This document shows positions 24,254-34,435 of a stretch of 64,000 bases of DNA, piece after piece. The stretch covers positions 1 to 64,000 of the forward strand of contig JAHLKH010000078.1 in NCBI GenBank assembly GCA_025526915.1, given 5' to 3'. The translations under genes and the position numbers were made by a program. Below the pieces are notes generated by a model. It did no database searches. It was not told the DNA's origin and saw only the letters and a list, made by a program, of their open reading frames with translations. The stretch is from Entophlyctis helioformis. Its lineage: Eukaryota; Chytridiomycota; Chytridiomycetes; Chytridiales; Chytriomycetaceae. Position 1 is the first letter of the stretch. Each line of letters starts with the position of its first letter.

Positions 24254-27200
24254 ATGAACCAACAACAACCGGCAGCCCCGCCAAGTGCAGACGGTGCAAG
24301 AGCAGCCGCATCTGTCGCTGACCAAGAGGCGGCCAGAGCAGCACAGCATCTGGCCACGAGTCTTGTGCAGGCACTGGTGAGCGGCACGGTCGGCGAGGCT
24401 GCGACGTCACCGCACCACAGCATCAGCCCCGTTGCACCAGATGCGTGGCAACAGGCACTGAAGCTGGTCGACCGCAGGCTGCAAGATGCAAAGGCAGGTG
24501 GACGGCTCTGCATCAGGTGTTGGCCACCCATGGCTACCCATGGTCCTGCCACAGAACCAAGCTAATCCGCCAAGTGCCGGCTCGACGACAGCTTGAACTC
24601 GAGAACGACATCTTGGCGTCGCCAGACGAGTTCCGCTCGTCCTTGTCCAAGGGCCTGCAGCACCTTCTCGAGACCAGGCGGCTGCAGGCATCTGTGGACG
24701 CTGCTGCTGCCCGCATAGAGGGCGATGAGGTGCAGTGGCAAGGCCATACCGTCTGGCATGTGTCTCATTTGCAGATCTGACAAGCAACGTTAGGGGCTGG
24801 CACACACATCGGAGCGACTTGTGGCAGAGATCCGCAGCACGGCCAAGGCTGCGCGAGAGGCTGCCGAGCGCCGTGCAGTGCACAAGGCCCTGGACGGTTT
24901 GCGCAAAGCAATGACTCTATTCGACGATCATCTCTCGAGCGGCCGCTACTTGGATGGCGCCAAGACGCTCGTGTCCCTTGTAAGTCATGCACTGGCCGTC
25001 CCAAGTGGATCGTCTGACGCCATTGTGCCCCGCTGCCGACAGGAGGGCTTGATTGACAAAGCCTCAAGAAAGCTCGGCAGCACGCAAGAGATTCACAACG
25101 CCAAGGTATGGCGGAAAGCGTCCCGGTCTTGGATCGGCGAGAATGGCTGACCATGAACACCATCACAACACATGCTCTTTGAGACAGATTCAATTCTCAG
25201 CGATGCGCATGGGATTGGTGCAGACACTGGACTATGCTGTTTCCGCAGCCATGACAGTGACCGAGTCCTCTTCGCCGCCGGCCGTGACGATCACACTAAA
25301 GGACGGCATCTGTAAGTTGACTGTCACGAGAAAAACGAACGGCTTGCCATTTTGTGTGATGCGAGGCTAACCGTTTTGCTCGGAATGTCCGCTGTGTCTG
25401 CCAACCTCCTCCCGATTGTGCCTGCCGAGAAGCCTTTGGCACTGGCGTTCCTGACATTGGCATTGCGGACACTCTGGAATCGTCTGCTGTGCTGGGCATT
25501 TTGGACCGCCTGCTGCAGCCATTCGCGCACTCGCTGTCCAAACATCTCATCCAGCCCATGGCAGAGACATGCCACCAACGTGTGTTTTCAGTAGACCGCG
25601 AGCTGTCTGTATCGACTGATCATGAGGAGAAGATGGTTGTCACGATCAGCACAGTGGAGCCTTGCCGTGGCGGAAACAGGCTCAGCGAGTCGCATGAGCA
25701 GTCGCCTCTGCTGCCGACCGCCGTTTTCATGGCTCTTGCAGAGTTTCTATCGGGCTTCTTGGACCGCATTCAAGCATCGCCGTCAACCAAGACACTCACT
25801 CTTGTGCAGCTCGTTGGAGGCGATACACTTCGCAACTTTTGCCAGGATGTCATACGCCATAGCCTCCAACCGCACGTTCCAAGCAGTATTGACGGCCTTG
25901 ATGCATTCGTGGCGCTCTACGGCACACCATTGTCCGTGTTTGACTCTTGCATGGCAAAACTAGGTGAGTGCATCCAAGCCGCTTTTGTGAATGCCTACCT
26001 TTTGCCGATGTTGCCGCTGACCCTGTCGTTGTTTCGGAAGGCATTTCAAGCGACCGCCATTCAAGTCTGTCTTCTTTCTTTGACCACTTGCACGAGCATT
26101 ACGCCATCAAGTGCTCTCACAAGCACCTCGTGTCGTCCCGCAGACTCTTCTTGGCCAAGGTCTACGACACCATCGAGGTTGGCCATGATGCCTCGAGTGG
26201 AGATCAAGGTATGCCTTGCAAGCATTTGTGCAGCATTGCACTTTTGAAGTTGCTAATGTATCAGAGGGTGCAGGTCCTTTGTTTTTGTTTCCTCGGTGCC
26301 TTGTCCAAAAGTCGACCGTGCAGCTGGCCAGTCTTCTCGACACGATTCTCTTGGATGCGTCGAGACTTGAGCCGCGAGGGTAAATGCCACTTTACGTGTG
26401 CTTTAAACAGACATTGACATAATGTCAGTACACACACGCTAACTAACCGTCCGTTTGGCAAACAACCGGAAACAGAGCAACGATCTTGTACGAAGCCTCA
26501 CGGGATCTGCTGGATCTATTCCGGTCAGCGAAAACGTCGATCCTCTACTCGCCTTCACCTTCCCTGTCAACCCTACCTCCGCATCTGTCCATGGTTTTCC
26601 ACAATGACTGCATGTATATGGCCCATTGGTGCATGCTGGCTGGCCCCAAGCACGCGTCGCATGTCAGCATAGACTGCACCACATCAAACGCTACGGAACA
26701 CGGCCAGGACAGCGCAGCACGGCCAACGCCAACCCACAGTCGCGAGCTGCATTTCATGGATTTGGCGGACCCCTTCCAGCGACTCGCACAAGCATTCTTC
26801 CAAAAACAGCAACGTGCACAGCAGGCCAACTTGGTCGAGAGCGTGGCTGCTGCCAACGGGTTTGACTGCCTCGAGCCCGCTCGCCATGAATGCGTGGAAC
26901 GCGCCGTCAAACAGGTGCTATACCACATTCGCCACATTGCCAAGATCTACCATGTTAGTTGGGCCATGCTTTGCTGTTGGTCGTTTGTCCATATGCACAG
27001 GTGCACGGAGAATGCAGAGCTGATGTCTTATCTAATTCTTGTGGGCGGTTGGAAGCATGCACTACCTCGGCAAGTCTATCTTATTGCTGTCGGCCAGCTC
27101 GTGGGGACAGCATGCGAGGCCGTGACCAAGCAGATCGAGGCACTCTCCGACATGGCCGAGGAAGAGTCTGTCAAACTTGCCGAGCTGGTCGGCAGGTTTG

Positions 27201-27547
27201 AGGGGCTCCACGACCTGTTTCTATCGCCAGACAATGGCCAGCTTGGCAGTCCGCTGTCACCCGCCTCGTCATGGCCGCCACCACCGGCGACAGTGAGCAG
27301 CTCGAGCACAGGCCCGCAGACGACGCTTATTGAAAAGTACACACAGGGACGGTACACCAAGTGTGCCACTCTCGGCTCGCTGCTCAACTGGAACTTTGCC
27401 ACGATCATGGAGGCGTTCCGCCGTGGCGACTTGAGAGCATTTACCGTCAACGAGCTGGCGCGGCTTGCGCGCGCTCTGTTCTCGGATACGCCTCTGCGCG
27501 ACAAGAATCTGACAGAGATTGCACGAGGCCATCCGACTGCCAAGTGA
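24254..27547 (+). CDS. ZW10: ZW10 (vesicle tethering / kinetochore RZZ subunit)
   Basis: ZW10 is the Dsl1-like tether subunit for Golgi-to-ER vesicles (NRZ complex) and, in animals, the kinetochore RZZ subunit. Ten exons join in phase into 844 residues (human 779): 24254-24493, 24592-24729, 24794-24979, 25043-25105, 25188-25311, 25433-25963, 26041-26208, 26265-26379, 26476-26953, 27056-27547. The C-terminal half matches ZW10 well: MVFHNDCMYMAHWCML (human IHHNNCMYIAHHLL), MDLADPFQRLAQAFFQKQ, ERAVKQVLYHIRHIAKI, LPRQVYLIAVGQLVG, VNELARLARALFSDTPLRDK. The N-terminus is a helical coiled region as expected. Intron 1 appears to use a GC donor (GCAGGT). RZZ partners Rod and Zwilch are not in the window, so the Golgi-ER role is the safer inference for a fungus. 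Confidence 0.88.
24494..24591 (+). other. ZW10: Probable GC-AG intron in ZW10
   Basis: Donor GCAGGT after ...GATGCAAAG, acceptor CGACGACAG; phase 0 on both sides, joining LVDRRLQDAK to LELENDILASPDEF, which aligns continuously with the ZW10 N-terminal coiled coil. An alternative GTGGAC donor 4 nt downstream gives the wrong phase with this acceptor. Confidence 0.5.
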
Positions 27548-27698
27548 AATGCGATCAAGCAAGCAAGTCGTGACAATAAAGGTTGGATGCATTGATGATG
27601 GAACATACACAAGAACAAGAGGACATGGACGGCGGCGCATGGAAATCGGCCAGAAAAGGATGAATATGCAGTTGGCTTGGGCACTCGAGTGGGCGAGA

Positions 27699-30600
27699 TC
27701 ATAACGCGCTGTTGGAGCCAGCTGGCCCGTTGTTGCCCTGAGACCCGCCGCGGTTGCGAGGAATGGTAACAATACGGCTGGCACGCGCACCACTGCGATC
27801 GCCGCCAGAAGACTCGCCCTTGGCGCGCAGATTGGATGGCAGCGGAGACAGATCAAAGTCGGCCAAGTCTGACTTGACATCGCGCGCAGGCGGGCTGCCC
27901 ATCGATGCCAGCATGTCGGACGGTGGCCGTGCAGGGATGGAAGGCATGGAACTCAATCTGGATGATGGCTGCGGAGGCAAGGCGATCGAGTCGCGACCGG
28001 ACGACGCTCGAGGAGGAAAAGCACGCGATGTGCGGTTTGCTGATCCGAGTGCGCCAATAGACGCTGCGGCGGCTGTCTCTGCCATCTTTCCACTTGACAC
28101 GGCACCTGCAGATGGAGATCCCGACATGGGCGTGGTGGATCCAGAGATAGATACAATTGGCCCCGCTGTAGACGAGATGCCTCGCAGGTTGGTTAAACTG
28201 GGGTTCCGTTGCACAAGGCGTGGGGATGGGGCTGTGCGGCTCGAACGACGGAAGTTGTACATTTCGGCAGCCTCGCTCTCCAATTCGGCAATCTCGGCAG
28301 CCTGCGCTTGGCATCGCGCATTCAAGGTTTCACATCGGTTCTTGAGGCTGGCAAGCTCGCTTTCCAGTTGCTGGTTGCGTGCGTCCATCTCGCGCATAGT
28401 CTTGAGCGACTTGGAGTATCGATCGATCTTGCCCTTGAGGAGCTCAATGTACTGATTGGCCTCCTCGAGCTCCTTTTCGGCACGCTCAGAACCAGACGCA
28501 CCCTTCTCCTCCAGCGCGGCCAACGCCTCGGAAAGACGCTCCTCGGCAGTCTGCAGCTTGGCCCAGCATGCCACAATCGTTTTTTCGAGTGTGCGTGTCT
28601 CCGCCTTATGCTGCAGCGTCATGGCAGCAATCTCGCGCTATGGGAGCAGGTTGGGCAATTAGAAACTAGTGTGCAAAGGCCATCAGGATACCATTCATTG
28701 CTACGGACTTACAGTGAAATCAGCCTCGGTGCGGCTTGGCTGTTGCTCGGTCGGTGCTGCCGAAAGTTTGGCTTCTAGAGCCGCAATTGTTGCCTGCGAC
28801 TTATCAAGGTTGGCTTGAAGCTGCTTTTGGGTGCTCTCCAAGTGTGCAATCTCGCTCTTGAGCGCAAGTGAGTCCGATGAGGGAGATGTTGACAGCGACA
28901 GCGATGCTTGCGATGTTTGAGAAAGAGCGCGTAAAGACTTTTGCGCCATCTGTGGCACAGGCACTAGAATATTATCTGTTGCTGTTGATGCCTTTGCACT
29001 CAAACTCGCGTTGGTGACCTTGCTCTTGGCAATGCCGATCTCGCCCTGCAGCCATGCCTCGCGGATGTATGCTTGGTCGTCTGAGCTTGCGTTGGTGACC
29101 TTGCTCTTGGCAATACCGATCTCGCCTTGCAGCCATGCCTCGCGGAGATATGCTTGGTCGTCTGAGCTCATGTTGATGACCTTGCTGTTGACAATGCCGA
29201 TCTCGCCTTGCAGCCATGCCTCGCGGAGATATGCTTGGTCGTCTGAGCTCACGTTGGTGACCTTGCTGTTGGCAATGCCGATCTCGCCCTGCAGCCATGC
29301 CTCGCGGATGTATGCTTGGTCGTCTGAGCTCATGTTGATGACCTTGCTGTTGACAATGCCGATCTCGCCTTGCAGCCATGCCTCGCGGAGATATGCTTGG
29401 TCGTCTGAGCTTGCTTGGGACCTTGCTCTTGCAATCCGATCTCGCCTTGCAGCCATGCCTCGCGGAGATAGCTTGGTCGTCTGAGCTATGTTGATGACCT
29501 TGCTGTTGACAATGCCGATCTCGCCTTGCAGCCATGCCTCGCGGAGATATGCTTGGTCGTCTGAGCTCCGTTGGTGACCTTGCTGTTGGCAATGCCGATC
29601 TCGCCTGCAGCCATGCCTCGCGGAGTATGCTTGGTGTCTGAGCTTGCGTTGGTGACCTTGCTTTGGCAATACCGATCTCGCCTTGCAGCCATGCCTCGCG
29701 GATGTATGCTTGGTCGTCTGAGCTCGCGTTGGTGATCTTGCTGTTGGCAATGCCGATCTCGCCTGCAGCCATGCCTCGCGGAGTATGCTTGGCTGTCTGA
29801 GCTTGCGTTGGTGATCTTGCTCTTGGCAATGCCGATCTCGCCTTGCAGCCATGCCTCGCGGATGTATGCTTGGTCGTCTGAGCTGCGTTGGTGACTTGCT
29901 GTTGGCAATGCCGATCTCGCCTTGCAGCCATGCCTCGCGGATGTACGCTTGGTCGTCTGAGCTTGCGTTGGTGACCTTGCTGTTGGCAATGCCGATCTCG
30001 CCTTGCAGCATGCCTCGCGGATGTACGCTTGGTCGTCTGAGCTTGCGTTGGTGACCTTGCTGTTGACAATGCCGACTCGCCTTGCAGCCATGCCTCGCGG
30101 AGTACGCTTGGCTGTCTGAGCTTGCGTTGGTGATCTTGCTCTTGGCAATGCCGATCTCGCCTTGCAGCCATGCCTCGCGGATGTATGCTTGGTCGTCTGA
30201 GCTGCGTTGGTGACCTTGCTCTTGGAAATGCCGATCTCGCCGTTGCAGCCATGCCTCGCGGATGTAGCTTGGCTGTCTGAGCTTGCGTTGGTGACTTGCT
30301 TGGCAATGCCGATCTCGCCTTGCAGCATGCCTCGCGGATGTATGCTTGGTCGTCTGAGCTCATTGGTGACCTTGCTGTTGGCAATGCCGATCTCGCCTGC
30401 AGCCATGCCTCGCGGATGTACGCTTGGCTGTCTGAGCTTGCGTTGGTGATCTTGCTGTTGAAATGCCGATCTCGCCTGCAGCCATGCCTCGCGGATGTAT
30501 GCTTGGCTGTCTGAGCTTGCGTTGGTGACCTTGGTGTTGACAATGCCGACCTCGCCCTGCAGCCATGCTGCGACAAGGAACAGTTGGTTGTCACCTTGAG

Positions 30601-32803
30601 AGTTATCACCAACAACGATGGACGATGCAGATGCAGATGACGTTGATCTCTTGTGCGCGTTAGCAGCCGAGGAAGTTGATCGGAGGAGGCGGGTTGGACG
30701 CGGCGAGGGAGAAACAGCACGCTCGTCCGGTCCAGACGGGTTGTTTGATCTCGGTCGCTGGGAGACGGGAGAACGTGGGGCACTTGTCGCCTTAGTATCC
30801 AGAGTGGAGATGTCAAGCAAGTCGGCCGGTCGCCGCGAAGAGGAAGACGCTCGGGATGTTGGCCTTGCGCTACGACGCGAGATGGAATCACCAGAGCGGG
30901 CTGTGACGCTAGGAGTGGGCGTGGGCGTGGACGACGATACGGCAGTTGTGGCAGCAGCAGAGGCTGCTGGTGACTGAGACTCTGCCTTCGCAATCGCCAA
31001 AGAAGCCTGCAACCACGCGGCCTCGATATCTGCCTGGAACGACGAGGCAAGGCTGTCCAAAGCAGAATCGACGGCCTTGAATGCAAGGATGCCAAGCTCT
31101 GCCTGCAACCAGGCGCTGGTAATGATCGCTTGAGCACGAGCCGTGTCCGCAGATTCGGTGAGTTCGTGAAGCTGACTTGCTCGGATGGAAACTTCAGCCT
31201 GCATCCAAGTAGACTCGATGATCCGCTGGTTTGCAGCTTCCTCTTGCTCGATGATTTTGACGCCAGCAATACCGATCTCGGCTTGGAGCCAGGCGTTTAC
31301 AAGGTCGGTCTGGTCGTCACTTGCCGTTTGGCAGCCCGAGACGCAACGATGCCCAGCTCGCCTTGCAGCCACGCCTGGGTGACGTCCGATTGTCTGTCGC
31401 TGTCGCTTGAAAAGGCAGTGCTGGTTGTTGACAACGCGCGTTCTTGGGATCGGATGCCGATCTCGGCTTGGAGCCAGGCGTTTACAAGGTCGGTCTGGTC
31501 GTCGCTTGCAGGTTTGGCAGCCCGAACGCAACGATGCCCAGCTCGCCTTGCAGCCAAGCCTGGGTGACGTCCGATTGTCTGTCAAGACTGGAGGATTCTG
31601 GAGATGTGACGGCGACCTTGGCAGGTGGAGTGCTTTCCAATGCTGCCTGATCAACGCGGCGATCGGAGATTGCGGTAGCTGAATTGGCGATGGATGGCTG
31701 CAGATGAGCTGCAGCTTGATCGTTACACGGCCGCATGCATGCAGAGGGACACAGTCGCAAGGAAAGCAGTGTCAGGGCGAGGCTCATGAACCGGCAGCTT
31801 GCTGGCAGCAAGCATCCAAGGGCTTACCACGCAGGATGCCGACCTCTGCCTGAAGCCATGCCTCGACGAGCGTGTGCTGCGAGTCGAACGATTCGGACAC
31901 GCCGTCGTGAGGGCCATCTCCGCCGCCGCCGCCACTGGCGCCACTGCCGCCATCACCGTCGCGGCTGCTGTTGGCGTGTGCGCCAGAGTGAGCGGCGCGC
32001 GCATCGGGAGAAGAGTGAGGGGCGGGAGCAGATGCAGGGGGAGCGGCAGAAGCCGAGGCGCTCAGCAGCTCATTGTACAGCTTCTTCCACACGCGGATCT
32101 CCTCCATGTGCTTCTCCTGCATCTCTTCGAGCATGTCTTCGACGTCGACGTGCTGGGCAGCATGGTGCGAGTGCACGGGCTGGCTTGGGTGGCCTGCGAT
32201 GGACGACGCAGACGGGCGGCGCGGCGGAGGGCGGGGAAGCGAGTTGGCGGTGGACGCAGCGGCATTCGCAGGCAGCGAGGCGCGGGACGGGGCGCCCGTG
32301 TCGGCGGCCGAGCTGTTGTAGTAGCGCATGCGGTCAAAGGCATCGTCGTCCTCGCCGTCGCCGTCGCGGTCGCCGTCGCTCTCGTCGTGGATGCTTGCAA
32401 GCAGCGGCTGGCTGCTGCTGCTGCTGCCGTGGCCGTTGGCGTGGCTTGCTGCCGGCGCCTGTACAGACGACGAGGCGTATGCCGACACGGCCGACAGCGT
32501 CCTGCTGAGGAAGCTGCTGCCTGCAGAGGAGGCAGATGTCGATGCCTGTGCCTGTGCCTGCGCCTGTGCCTGCGCCTGTGCCTGTGCATGCTCCTGTGCA
32601 TGCGCCGTGGGCGGTGAGCTCGATGGGGACTCTGCCGTGGGCAGCAGCGGATTCACCGCATCGGCACCAGACGCAGACGCAGACGCAGATGCAGGCGGCA
32701 GCGAGTCGTCTACGGATGCGGCGCTGCTGGGTGCAGCAGCAGCAGGTGCAGGTGCAGACGTGCCCGTGGCGGCCTCTGATGCCCTGCGGAAGAGTGCGTA
32801 CAT
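27699..32803 (-). CDS. Novel coiled-coil protein with ~28 AWLQ modules (tandem-repeat protein)
   Basis: No family recognised. Exons: 32803-31828, 31714-28713, 28637-27699, joined in phase at 31714/31828 (GTAAGC donor) and 28637/28713 (GTAAGT donor). Order: Asn run and Ser/Ala-rich N-terminus; short helix (EDMLEEMQEKHMEEIRVWKK); nine diverged AWLQ modules such as LVEAWLQAEVGI, AWLQGELGIV, AWLQAEIGI and TWMQAEVSI; 19 near-identical 27-residue repeats; two coiled-coil stretches (SEIAHLESTQKQLQANLDK; AEKELEEANQYIELLKGKID); and a Ser/Pro-rich tail. The repeat consensus is EAWLQGEIGIANSKVTNA then SSDDQAYIR. Many copies carry single-base deletions, so no single frame reads through; the intact 5' and 3' exons, in-phase introns and the fact that all changes are one-base losses favour sequence error over a dead gene. 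The start could also be 32944. Confidence 0.6.
29006..30568 (-). repeat. 81-bp tandem repeat array, 19 full copies plus a partial
   Basis: Head-to-tail copies of an 81-bp (27-codon) unit with no spacers. On the + strand each copy is marked by GCCATGCCTCGCGGA(T/G)(G/A)TATG, TTGGTCGTCTGAGC and TTGCTnTTGGCAATGCCGAT. Copies are close to identical. Variant sites mix among copies (AAC/AAG codon, ASSDDQ/ASSDSQ), suggesting recent amplification and homogenisation. About half the copies are 79-80 bp long through one-base deletions (CGCCTGCAG for CGCCTTGCAG, GGAGTATG for GGAGATATG). Confidence 0.92.
31272..31583 (-). repeat. 127-bp direct duplication, 185 bp apart (two AWLQ module pairs)
   Basis: 31272-31398 and 31457-31583 are near-identical. 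Each encodes a pair of modules (AWLQGELGI ... DDQTDLVNAWLQAEIGI). Each copy has a single-base loss that the other lacks (TTCGG versus TCTCGG; CGGCAAG versus CCTGCAAG on the minus strand), so merging the two gives one clean frame. Confidence 0.75.
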
Positions 32804-32830
32804 CTGGCGGTCGAGGTGGCGGCGGTCGTG

Positions 32831-32860
32831 GTTGTTGTTGTTGTTGTTGTTGTTGTTGTT
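32831..32860 (-). repeat. (GTT)10 microsatellite, Asn run
   Basis: Perfect GTT repeat. On the minus strand it would encode ten Asn if translation starts at 32944; if the start is 32803 the repeat lies in the 5' untranslated region. Confidence 0.85.
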
Positions 32861-33056
32861 GCGGCAAAGGCGGCACGCGTGTGCACGCCACAAGTGCCAC
32901 CGGTGCACCGCCACAAGTGCCTCCGCCGGGCTGGGCAAGTGCACACGGTGCTGCTGCGACAGAAGGCTTCATTACTGCGTGTGCTAAGAGGATAAGATAA
33001 TAAGGAGGCGGCCTGCTACTACTGCGGGCTCGTTCGTGTGCTTGTCTGCTTGTCTG

Positions 33057-33090
33057 CTAGTCTGCTGGTCTGGACGGAGAGAGAGAAAGA

Positions 33091-33125
<35 letters not shown>

Positions 33126-34214
33126 GTGCGTGCGTCGCTCACGCGCGTGTACCTGCCGACCGGACGCTGCCCGATGCCCACCGCCACCAAGCGTGCTGTT
33201 GGTGCCGACCTGGTTCACGCTCGGCACGCCGCGCGGCTGGTCAAAGATGCCGTTGAGCAGCGACGAGTTGAAGACCTCGGTGAACAGGATGCGGAACGAG
33301 TACAGCGCCGTGTAGTGCGTCCAGTAGATGTCGTGGCCCGTCGCCATCACCACCGCAATCACAATCGACAGCATGCCGGACATGACAATCGCCGCTATCG
33401 CCTTGTAAAAGTCGTCGCCCTGCATGCGGCGCTGTCTCGACCGTGCCGTCGCCGTTGTGCCGACCGACGCCACGCTCGACACCGACGCATTCGTGCTCAC
33501 GCCGTAGTCGTCCGAATTGACCGTCGCTCGGAACAGCCGCGCCTTCATCAGCAGCGCCTGCACGCACAGAAACAGATCCAACGCCGCCCCCATGAGGTCC
33601 GCGAGCACGTACACGAGGTACAGGAGACTGGTGCTCATCGATCCCTGCAGCGACGCATACATGGCCACCGACCACGCCCCAAGCTGCCCAACGAGCGTTG
33701 CCCCGCTCAGGATCGTCGACCAGCGCTGGCCGTTGCTCAGCGTCGACTGCATCGCCCGAAGCCGCAGCGCCGTGAACAGCGTCAGCGACAGCCGCGCCAT
33801 GAGATCCGTGGACCAGCCCAAGTAGGCGAGTCCCCACAGAATGGTCTTGGAAAACGGCGCATCCTCGATGGTCCAGTACGCCTGCGTCATGTAGTACACC
33901 ATCCACCAGAAGCTCGCCTGCTGCGGGAGCGTGCGCACAAACGACAGGTTGGTCGGCCGCAGGTGCATGAGCGTCAGCACCGTATTCATCGTGACGATGG
34001 GAGCCAGTTGCATTATCGCTGCGATCGGCGGCGGCATGGGCGAGCACGCCATCGGTCCGGTGGGCCTGGGCGGCATCGGCGGAATCATCGGCATGGTCGG
34101 CATGGTCGAGGGATCTGACATCGTGCTGTTGTCAAGCTGGCGACGCACGAGCTCGTGCACGGCTGCAAACGCGACCGTGCCAAAATGGCCACTTGTGAGA
34201 TTGCTTGCGTACAT
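33057..34214 (-). CDS. Seven-helix integral membrane protein, unknown family
   Basis: About 385 residues. Hydrophobic helices: IAAIMQLAPIVTMNTVLTLM; FWWMVYYMTQAYW; TILWGLAYLGWSTDLMARLS; ILSGATLVGQLGAWSVAMYA; LLYLVYVLADLMGAALDLFL; AIAAIVMSGMLSIVIAVVMA; YSFRILFTEVFNSSLLNGIF, i.e. seven. A Pro/Met-rich stretch precedes helix 1; a Ser/Ala loop with the basic end RSRQRRMQGDD lies between helices 5 and 6. No retinal-lysine, DRY or NPxxY motif is seen, so I do not call it a GPCR or opsin. The tail (Ser-Gln-Pro-Ala repeats) comes from a GGCT microsatellite; a GTACAC donor-like site just before it (near 33154) suggests the true C-terminus may be spliced differently. Alternative start at 34121. It ends 254 bp from the start of the AWLQ gene on the same strand. 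Confidence 0.6.
33091..33124 (+). repeat. (GGCT)8 microsatellite
   Basis: Perfect tetranucleotide run at the 3' end of the seven-helix gene. The same repeat occurs in two introns, at 49026-49047 and 52710-52752, which argues that here too it may be non-coding. Confidence 0.85.
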
Positions 34215-34435
34215 CAAGGTGTGTGTCGGTGAGTTGGTGTCGGTGAGTGTGTGTCGATGTATGCGTGTGTATCTTGCTGCAGCCTCTGCGTATGCTTGCT
34301 TGCGTTGACTTGTGGTTGGGTAAAAAACAAATAAAGGCCTGGCAACGGCTTCATTGTACTGTAAACATAAACAGTCAAGCAAAGCACACAAACAAGCAAG
34401 CAAACAAACAAACAATCCGACAGACCATCAGCCGC

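Noticed and set aside
24254..27547. ZW10 as evidence for a kinetochore RZZ complex
   Set aside because: ZW10 alone also serves the Golgi-ER tether; Rod and Zwilch are not present here.
29006..30568. CRISPR-like array
   Set aside because: The 81-bp units are contiguous, without unique spacers, and translate as a protein repeat; the genome is eukaryotic.
28972..31269. Alternative minus-strand frame of 765 codons across the 81-bp array
   Set aside because: It alternates between repeat frames because of one-base losses; the AWLQGEIGI frame links to the flanking coiled coil and diverged modules.
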